Shown here one piece after another: positions 1-4,470 of a DNA stretch of 5,049 nt (its first letter is position 1; the number at the start of each line of letters is the position of its first letter). Position numbers and translations under genes: made by a program. Location of the stretch: assembly GCA_900555365.1 (NCBI GenBank), contig USKO01000053.1, positions 1-5,049 on the forward strand. Direction: 5' to 3'. The stretch comes from an uncultured Bacillota bacterium (GTDB lineage Bacteria > Bacillota > Clostridia > Christensenellales > UBA1242). The notes under the pieces are model-generated. The model had not been told where the DNA came from and did no database searches. It worked only from the letters and a program-made list of their open reading frames with translations.

Positions 1-88
1 CTATGGTCGATAAATGTGATGCATTATTCATAACTGAAGAATATGATAAAAATAATGACCATTTAATAATTAAAAATGATTTTTTCAT
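1..88 (-). CDS. Hypothetical protein, N-terminal fragment (runs off left edge)
   Basis: This is a possible gene start. An ATG at 88-86 is preceded by AGGAGG with a 6-nt spacer (complement of 95-100), as strong as the sites of ricT and trmN6 in this window. The frame stays open for 29 codons to the window edge and begins MKKSFLII, followed by a Ser/Leu-rich stretch. It would be the next gene in the same direction, 81 nt after the ygjV stop. I do not recognise the protein, and the visible residues do not make a clean signal peptide because a Lys interrupts the hydrophobic run. A caution is that the opposite strand is open over the same bases (3-146) with more coding-like, purine-first codons. 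Only one of the two is likely to be real. I favour this one because of the ribosome binding site and the collinear direction. Confidence 0.5.
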   Translation of the reverse strand, partial: MKKSFLIIKWSLFLSYSSVMNNASHLSTI

Positions 89-146
89 GATTAACCTCCT
101 CTTCTTAAAATGTGAAAAAAGAGGAAAAATATTTTACTTTCTGTAA
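3..146 (+). CDS. Alternative short open frame, possible 3' end of a convergent gene
   Basis: On the plus strand the frame is open from the window edge to a TAA at 144-146, giving 47 residues rich in Asp, Lys, Asn and Glu (for example ITEEYDKNNDH). About 70% of the codons up to position 88 begin with a purine, as real coding sequence usually does. If genuine, it is the C-terminus of a gene starting outside the window and converging on ygjV, which ends 23 nt away. Against it are a perfect AGGAGG-ATG gene start on the opposite strand inside it, the rare tandem CTC CTC codons created by that site, and the lack of a clear terminator between it and ygjV. No family is recognised. It is listed as the competing reading of this edge and excludes the minus-strand call. 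Confidence 0.28.
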   Translation: MVDKCDALFITEEYDKNNDHLIIKNDFFMINLLFLKCEKRGKIFYFL

Positions 147-169
147 TTTCAACAAAAGAAGTGTATTTT

Positions 170-706
170 TCACAATAAATACCATATTTCGCGTTTATTT
201 TTTAAGCCAAATTTGAAAATGGCAAATATTAGTACAATTATTTCCACACAATCTAAGATGGCATTTGTAAAAGTAAAATTCAAAATATTGTATATGACAA
301 TGATGAAATTAGGAAGCACCATTAAAATTCTAGTCAGCTCAATTTTTCTTGCAAACATAGCAATATTAAAAATTTCGTAAGCGACTATTGCCAATATATC
401 AAGTCCGTCTTGAAAAAATATAACGCCGCTATAGAGATAAAGCAAGGCAAATGTTATGTAGAGAAGAAGGGGCGGTTTTTTATCTTTGCGTTCAAAGAAA
501 TAGAGCACGGCGACTCTTATAGTTGAAATGATGGTATTAATTCCACCGACAAAAACATTTAAAGTTAAAAAAGAGGCTGAATAGAAGATGTTGCCTATTA
601 TTTGATAAGCTAAAAAAGATTTTTTGTTGTCAAAGTAATATGAAAGGCATACAAGCAGCAAAGCCACAAAACCAAAAATCTGCGAGAGAATAAAAAACAG
701 CGACAT
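170..706 (-). CDS. YgjV-family inner membrane protein
   Basis: This encodes a 178-residue, very hydrophobic protein of the YgjV family (bacterial inner membrane proteins of unknown function). Its length is close to the roughly 183 residues of E. coli YgjV. Hydrophobic segments at about residues 3-24, 31-52, 54-71, 78-98, 101-118, 125-144 and 148-167 suggest six or seven membrane spans. They are separated by basic loops (NKK at 27-29, ERKDKK at 72-77, RK at 120-121, KNKR at 169-172). The STIR sequence near residue 61-64 and IVIYN near 136-140 resemble the NAIR and VIHN positions I recall in E. coli YgjV. The ATG at 706 has a GAGG site 5 nt upstream, and the stop is TGA. It lies 45 nt downstream of the acetyltransferase gene in the same direction, so it probably shares its transcript. 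Family assignment is fairly safe; substrate and role are unknown. Confidence 0.8.
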   Translation of the reverse strand: MSLFFILSQIFGFVALLLVCLSYYFDNKKSFLAYQIIGNIFYSASFLTLNVFVGGINTIISTIRVAVLYFFERKDKKPPLLLYITFALLYLYSGVIFFQDGLDILAIVAYEIFNIAMFARKIELTRILMVLPNFIIVIYNILNFTFTNAILDCVEIIVLIFAIFKFGLKNKREIWYLL

Positions 707-751
707 TTTTGCCTCAAGGAAAAACTTTTCCTAAAACAATATATGTCGCTT

Positions 752-1618
752 TTAAATTTTATTTTCAAAAAAACTTTCTATGCTTTGTTTGTCAAAATCA
801 ATTTTGCCTAGCTCTTTGTCTTGCTCATAACAATAGAAAGCACCTAGCGGTATATGAGCATTCTTAAAATCTTCTCTGTTGCAATTTGAAAGACCGGGAA
901 AAAGCTCACCAAGTTTTTTACTACAAAAATCTTCATAATCGGTATTGCTAGCTATGTGGTCAAAATAATAAATTACACTTTCAGTTAAGTCCTCTTTTCT
1001 AAGAATTGATAAAATCTTCATGCAGCTATATAAATGTTTGCTTTTTAGAATGCTATTGATATCAATTCCATTTTTTAAAGCAAAGTCAAGGCTTTTGGTT
1101 TTATTGACAGAGGTTAAAAATCCTTGCTCGTCAAATTCACAACATTCGCTGATAAATTGCCCTATTGTTTGCAAATTATCGTCCACATATTTATACATAA
1201 AACAAGACAGATAATTATCATTAGATTTCATACTAATATAATCTTTTTTTTGATATAAATTATATGCATTATTATTTTTTCTATTTACAATCAGATAAAT
1301 CTTTTCAAAACCTCTATCTTTTGCATATTCTTTTACTTTGTCAAGAAGAGCTGAAGCTATACCCTTGTGCCTAAAGAGGCTGTCTACAAAAACTAGGCTT
1401 ATATACAACTGGTCAAACTCGTCCTCCAAAGTTGCAAAGCCATTCATCTGATTTTGGTAGTCAAAAGAGGCTATTAAACATTTGCCATTCGCAAAGTCAA
1501 TATATTCATTTAAGTCATCAGTGTAGGCATATTCACACCGATGAAGCATTGCTTTGAATTCTTCAATATTTTGTAAAGATAGACTATCTTTATCTGTGAT
1601 AACCTTAATATTATCCAC
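752..1618 (-). CDS. GNAT-family N-acetyltransferase with an uncharacterised C-terminal extension
   Basis: This encodes a 288-residue two-part protein. Residues about 1-147 form a GCN5-related N-acetyltransferase domain. They include the beta4/motif A segment ISLVFVDSLFRHKGIASALL (73-92), with the acetyl-CoA pyrophosphate loop R83-H-K-G86-I-A88, and the motif B segment N117-AYNLYQKKDY (to 127), the usual N..A..LY.K..F pattern. The acceptor substrate cannot be read from sequence. Residues about 149-288 form a mostly helical-looking region rich in Cys, Asp and Lys that I do not recognise. Translation starts at GTG (1618-1616), just 3 nt after the trmN6 TAA. A GGAG site 6 nt upstream lies inside the end of trmN6, so the two genes are probably translationally coupled. 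A GNAT protein is not part of the classical holB-yaaT-yabA-yabB cluster, so this looks like a lineage-specific addition. Ribosomal-protein or tRNA acetylation is conceivable from context but unproven. Confidence 0.85.
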   Translation of the reverse strand: MDNIKVITDKDSLSLQNIEEFKAMLHRCEYAYTDDLNEYIDFANGKCLIASFDYQNQMNGFATLEDEFDQLYISLVFVDSLFRHKGIASALLDKVKEYAKDRGFEKIYLIVNRKNNNAYNLYQKKDYISMKSNDNYLSCFMYKYVDDNLQTIGQFISECCEFDEQGFLTSVNKTKSLDFALKNGIDINSILKSKHLYSCMKILSILRKEDLTESVIYYFDHIASNTDYEDFCSKKLGELFPGLSNCNREDFKNAHIPLGAFYCYEQDKELGKIDFDKQSIESFFENKI

Positions 1619-1621
1619 TTT

Positions 1622-2368
1622 TTACTCCAAAAAACTGCTTTTTGCAAAATATTTTGTCTGCAGAGTTTTTATATACTCTCCGCTCTTATCATTTGTAACA
1701 AGACTAGGGAGTACTTCCACGCCATGTTTGCCCCCTTTTACAGCTTCTATGATTACAAGTATAACCTTTCCTTTGCCATTTTCAGTAAAGAACATACGCT
1801 TGGGCTCAAGATTATTTTCAATTAAAGTATGTATAAGCTCGCACGATCGCGCAGCTGAGTAGACGACATAAAACTTGCCACCAAATTTGAGCAAACTAAA
1901 AGCGGTTTTGCATAAATCTTCTATTGGAAGAGTTTGATCATGTCTTGCACTGCTTCGAACTGTATTTTTATTGTGCCCGCTATTTAACATATATGGCGGA
2001 TTGGAAAAAACCACATCAAAATATTCTCTTTGAAAATATTGATTGAAATTTCGTACATCGTCACAAATGATAGAAACTTTATCTTCAAGTTTATTGAGCA
2101 AGACATTTTTTTCTGCAAGTCTAGCCATTTCGTTTTGAAGTTCAAAAGCATAGATTTTATCAAAGGAGGTTTTGGCGCTGACAAGAACAGGAATAACGCC
2201 GCATCCCGTTCCAATTTCAACACACCTGTCGGTCTTTTTTAGGTTGATAAAATTTGCTAAGATCACCGAATCTGAAGTAAAAGTATAAAAATTTTTATTT
2301 TGAATGATTTTAAGACCCTTGCACTGCAAATCTTCAATTTTTTCGCCTTCCTCTAAAACTACCGCCAT
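1622..2368 (-). CDS. trmN6: tRNA1(Val) (adenine(37)-N6)-methyltransferase, TrmN6/YabB type
   Basis: This encodes a 248-residue class I SAM-dependent methyltransferase of the YfiC/YabB (TrmN6) family, predicted to make N6-methyladenosine at position 37 of tRNA-Val in the cytosol. The SAM-binding motif I is VEIGTGCGVIP (50-60). An acidic motif II region follows (FELQNEMARLAEKN, 75-88). The N6-adenine catalytic motif is N123-P-P-Y126, directly preceded by DVVFS. The N-terminal LEEGEKIEDLQCKGLKIIQ segment and the F-TSDSVILANF stretch (30-40) are typical of the family, and the length is normal. The ATG at 2368 is preceded by GGAGG, which overlaps the ricT stop codon region, leaving a 9-nt gap to ricT. 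In B. subtilis the homologue yabB lies two genes after yaaT, with yabA between them; here yabA is missing. The exact tRNA target is inferred from the family. Confidence 0.9.
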   Translation of the reverse strand: MAVVLEEGEKIEDLQCKGLKIIQNKNFYTFTSDSVILANFINLKKTDRCVEIGTGCGVIPVLVSAKTSFDKIYAFELQNEMARLAEKNVLLNKLEDKVSIICDDVRNFNQYFQREYFDVVFSNPPYMLNSGHNKNTVRSSARHDQTLPIEDLCKTAFSLLKFGGKFYVVYSAARSCELIHTLIENNLEPKRMFFTENGKGKVILVIIEAVKGGKHGVEVLPSLVTNDKSGEYIKTLQTKYFAKSSFLE

Positions 2369-2377
2369 AGCGCCCTC

Positions 2378-3190
2378 CTATTTGATAAAATTAATCTCAC
2401 TGAGAGGATATTCTATTATCTCGCTTGTTGTTTCAGTTTGATATTTAACAGAAACTGTTTTTTTAAGTATATCATTATAGACGACCTTACCCTCTCCATC
2501 TTTTGTCCAAACCATACTGCCCTGTTTTGGCATTTCTTTGAGTGTTTGTGCGTAGTACTCGTTTTCATAGGCGAGGCAACAGAGCATTTTGCCACAGAGC
2601 CCGCTGATAGAATTAGGATTTAAGCTAAGTCCTTGGTTTTTTGCCATTTTGATAGAAATATGGTCATTTATACCAAAGCCTTTGTGACAACAGCATACTT
2701 GTCCGCAAGGACCTAAACCGCCAAGTATTCTGGTCGCATCGCGCGGTCCAATTTGCCTTAGCTCAATTCTAACTTTATACTTTTCGGCAAGCATCTTAAC
2801 AAGATCGCGGAAATCAACACGATCTTCTGCAGTAAAGAGAACTGAAAGTCTTGAGAAATTGTAGTTTGCCTCCACCGAAATAACTTTCATAGGAAGATTT
2901 TCCTCTTTTACTATAGTTTTGATTTCTGGGAGCAGACTTTGCGCCTTTTTAAAATTCTCTTCTCCCTCTTGAATTTCATGTTTACTTGCTACTTTTAAAA
3001 CATTTTTAAGTGGCTCTGCAAGCTGGCTCGCATCGATCAATTCTGCCTCTTTTGATATGGTAACAATATCTTTTCCCTTTTCAGTTTCAACGATTACCTT
3101 GTCGCCTAGATGCAGCTGGTGACCGTTCGGGCTGAAATAATAACCATGACATCCTCCTCGGAATTTAGCTGTAACAACTTCTATTTGCAT
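2378..3190 (-). CDS. ricT: RicT/YaaT, PSP1-domain Fe-S regulatory protein
   Basis: This encodes a 270-residue homologue of B. subtilis YaaT (RicT). RicT is part of the RicA-RicF-RicT complex that carries [4Fe-4S] clusters, works with RNase Y in mRNA maturation, and affects sporulation, competence and biofilm formation. The PSP1 C-terminal domain spans roughly residues 60-146. It is followed by the family's cysteine-rich signature: GGLGPCG (157-163), the Cys run C166-C168, SIKMAKNQGLSLNP (179-192), and SGLCGKMLCCLAYE (196-209). The conserved cysteines appear to be C162, C167, C168, C199, C204 and C205. C166 replaces a residue that I recall as Leu in B. subtilis. The ATG at 3190 has a GGAGG site about 10 nt upstream, and the start lies inside the last 10 nt of holB, so the two are probably translationally coupled. 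Whether ricA and ricF exist elsewhere, and whether the host sporulates, cannot be seen here. Confidence 0.93.
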   Translation of the reverse strand: MQIEVVTAKFRGGCHGYYFSPNGHQLHLGDKVIVETEKGKDIVTISKEAELIDASQLAEPLKNVLKVASKHEIQEGEENFKKAQSLLPEIKTIVKEENLPMKVISVEANYNFSRLSVLFTAEDRVDFRDLVKMLAEKYKVRIELRQIGPRDATRILGGLGPCGQVCCCHKGFGINDHISIKMAKNQGLSLNPNSISGLCGKMLCCLAYENEYYAQTLKEMPKQGSMVWTKDGEGKVVYNDILKKTVSVKYQTETTSEIIEYPLSEINFIK

Positions 3191-4137
3191 ATATATTTAA
3201 CCTCCAATATGTCAAGTAATAAATTTTCAATCACAAGTGTTATATTTGTGTTGTAGGCAATATGACGGCTTGCCTCATCCAAAAGTTTTTGAATTTCGCA
3301 CATAGCTCTTGCTGTATAATTTTCAAGCTTGTCTTTAAGCTGGACCTCATAATTTTTAAGTCTAACAAGATTGGTTTTGCCCGCTTTGATTGCCAGCATA
3401 TCTTCAAGTGCCAATGACAAAATTTCAAAGATAAGGTTGATATTATCTTTGTATGCCAATATTTGCTTGGAATATGATATAACCTGTTTGCTGTTTTCAA
3501 GCGTGGTCAAAAGTGAAAGCGAAAGGTTGAAAATTTCCTCAAAATTTTTCATTTTGTCGAGTTTAATCGCTTTTCCTGGAAATCCATCACTGATAGCAGC
3601 TATAGCTTCAGCCATGGTCTTGTTATTTAAGAAACTTTCAATAACGCTTGTCGGGAGCTTTGACAACTCCTCTTTTTGACATCTTGAGCGAATAGTTGGC
3701 AAAACTAAATTGATATTGTTGCAAGTTAGAATAAAAATCACATCTTTAGGTGGCTCTTCTAAGGTCTTCAACAATTTATTTTGTGCCGCTTCCATAGAAT
3801 TGTCGATATTTTTGATTATAAATATCTTTTTCTCAGCAAATATAGGCTTGACAAAGCTTTCGAGCGCAATCTCCTGGCTGTCAGCAACAAAAAGCTTGTC
3901 CTTAATAGGATAGATTTTAATGTCAGGATGTGAAAGCGCCATTAATTTTATATAGTTTTCATCACGGCTAACTTCACCATTGCCAAGATAAGCTAGCGAC
4001 AAAAATTTTGCAAATTCAAAAGCATAATCGCTGTCTTTGCAAATTAAAAGCATTGACCTGCCAATCTTAGATAATTTTATCTCTTGACTAAGTGTTTTGA
4101 AATCACTCGAATTAATAATAACATCTTCAAGTAGCAT
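3181..4137 (-). CDS. holB: DNA polymerase III delta-prime subunit (clamp loader)
   Basis: This is a delta-prime-type AAA+ clamp-loader subunit that helps load the beta clamp onto primed DNA. From the ATG at 4137 it has 318 residues, normal for the family. An in-frame TTG at 4155 would add MCYYIY, and neither start has a good ribosome binding site; I chose the ATG. Numbering from the ATG, it shows SHPDI (69-73), the sensor region with NKLLKTLEEPP (120-130), FILTCNN (135-141), and the SRC motif T148-I-R-S-R-C-Q154 that supplies the arginine finger in delta-prime. Unusually, the N-terminal nucleotide site is degenerate (LLICKDSDYAFEFAK instead of GxxGxGK). The four-cysteine zinc module that normally precedes the HPD motif is also absent. 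The gene is first in the operon and overlaps ricT by 10 nt. Its promoter must lie between 4138 and the terminator at 4206-4231, unless transcription reads through. Confidence 0.9.
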   Translation of the reverse strand: MLLEDVIINSSDFKTLSQEIKLSKIGRSMLLICKDSDYAFEFAKFLSLAYLGNGEVSRDENYIKLMALSHPDIKIYPIKDKLFVADSQEIALESFVKPIFAEKKIFIIKNIDNSMEAAQNKLLKTLEEPPKDVIFILTCNNINLVLPTIRSRCQKEELSKLPTSVIESFLNNKTMAEAIAAISDGFPGKAIKLDKMKNFEEIFNLSLSLLTTLENSKQVISYSKQILAYKDNINLIFEILSLALEDMLAIKAGKTNLVRLKNYEVQLKDKLENYTARAMCEIQKLLDEASRHIAYNTNITLVIENLLLDILEVKYICK

Positions 4138-4205
4138 ATAGATATAATAACACAAAATCTTTTCAAAGTAAAACTAATTTTTATTATGCTTAATTTCAAG
4201 TTTAT

Positions 4206-4231
4206 AAAAAAAGCTGCAACTATGCAGCTTT
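4206..4231 (-). terminator. Intrinsic terminator upstream of holB, minus strand
   Basis: A perfect 9-bp stem (AAAGCTGCA at 4210-4218 with TGCAGCTTT at 4223-4231) closes a 4-nt loop. Read on the minus strand it is followed directly by T residues (complement of 4206-4212, partly within the stem), a classic rho-independent layout. It would end transcripts coming from the zinc-ribbon gene before holB. An identical palindrome lies at 4402-4423. Confidence 0.75.
4210..4231. repeat. 22-bp palindrome, copy 1 (distal)
   Basis: The sequence AAAGCTGCA-ACTA-TGCAGCTTT occurs here and again at 4402-4423 with no mismatch, including the 4-nt loop. The two copies bracket the inverted-repeat element at 4250-4402. 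Identity in the loop, which terminator function does not constrain, argues for recent duplication rather than chance. Confidence 0.85.
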
Positions 4232-4249
4232 AGCTTTTAGACAAATAAA

Positions 4250-4402
4250 TCAGACTGTTCAAAAACAAGCGAGGCAAGGCTCGAAAAATGCCTAAAAGCA
4301 GGAGTTTAGTATCCCTAAATGACTGTTTTTAGGCTTTTTTCAGTAAACACCGCAAGAAAAATCCTTTGAATTTTTCGGTCGCGCCGTTTTTCAACAGTCT
4401 GA
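4250..4402. mobile_element. MITE-like element with 17-bp terminal inverted repeats
   Basis: This is a short non-coding element of 153 bp. The left terminus TCAGACTGTTCAAAAAC (4250-4266) and the inverted right terminus at 4386-4402 match at 16 of 17 positions; the single difference is C/G at position 11. Inside are three potential hairpins: a small one at 4270-4283, a long one at 4283-4341, and a 7-bp stem at 4356-4362/4370-4376. It carries no convincing gene, so it would need a transposase supplied in trans. I cannot define a target-site duplication; the immediate flanks share only AA, which means little in AT-rich DNA. The interior is richer in GC than its surroundings (for example GGTCGCGCCG at 4377-4386). 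It sits between the zinc-ribbon gene and holB. An alternative explanation is a structured RNA closed by the terminal stem, but the intact ends favour a transposable element. Confidence 0.7.
4283..4341. terminator. Long hairpin inside the element, possible bidirectional terminator
   Basis: GAAAAATGCCTAAAA (4283-4297) pairs with 4327-4341 at 14 of 15 positions. The pairing continues inward (CAG 4299-4301 with 4323-4325, then GTTTAG 4304-4309 with CTAAAT 4315-4320) to a 5-nt loop. On the plus strand the GCC/GGC core is followed by six T; on the minus strand it is followed by ATTTTTC. Either transcript would therefore fold into a stem with a U-rich 3' side. Terminator activity is inferred; the hairpin itself is directly visible. 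Confidence 0.5.
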
Positions 4403-4423
4403 AAGCTGCAACTATGCAGCTTT
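4402..4423. repeat. 22-bp palindrome, copy 2 (proximal to the zinc-ribbon gene)
   Basis: This is an exact second copy of the palindrome at 4210-4231, starting 48 nt after the stop codon of the upstream minus-strand gene. Read on the minus strand, its T-tract is cut to TTT by the adjoining end of the inverted-repeat element (TTT then CAGACTG). It is therefore probably a weakened terminator, with the distal copy keeping the full T-tract. Confidence 0.8.
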
Positions 4424-4470
4424 ACAAAATTTTCATTCATTTAATAACAGCGCTAGGCTTATACAATGAG

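Noticed and set aside
111..174. Inverted repeat TGTGAAAAA / TTTTTCACA across the end of ygjV
   Set aside because: The 46-nt loop and AT-rich arms make a functional terminator unlikely, and it includes the ygjV stop codon.
717..732. Small AGGAAA/TTTCCT hairpin just upstream of the ygjV ribosome binding site
   Set aside because: It is a 6-bp, mostly A-T stem that is easily expected by chance, and no T-tract or regulatory context supports it.
1984..2242. Open frames on both strands inside trmN6, and similar ones inside holB, ricT and the GNAT gene
   Set aside because: They are shadows of well-supported genes in AT-rich DNA; none has a recognisable motif or start signal.
4161..4199. Candidate holB promoters built on TTGAAA boxes (minus strand, at 4194-4199 and 4161-4166)
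   Set aside because: At proper 16-18 nt spacing the -10 match is poor (TAGTTT), and the better -10-like sequences are 11-14 nt away. This is too weak to annotate in AT-rich DNA.
4248..4404. AA dinucleotide as target-site duplication of the element
   Set aside because: AA on both sides of an insertion in AT-rich DNA is not informative. The flanking palindromes are a better lead.
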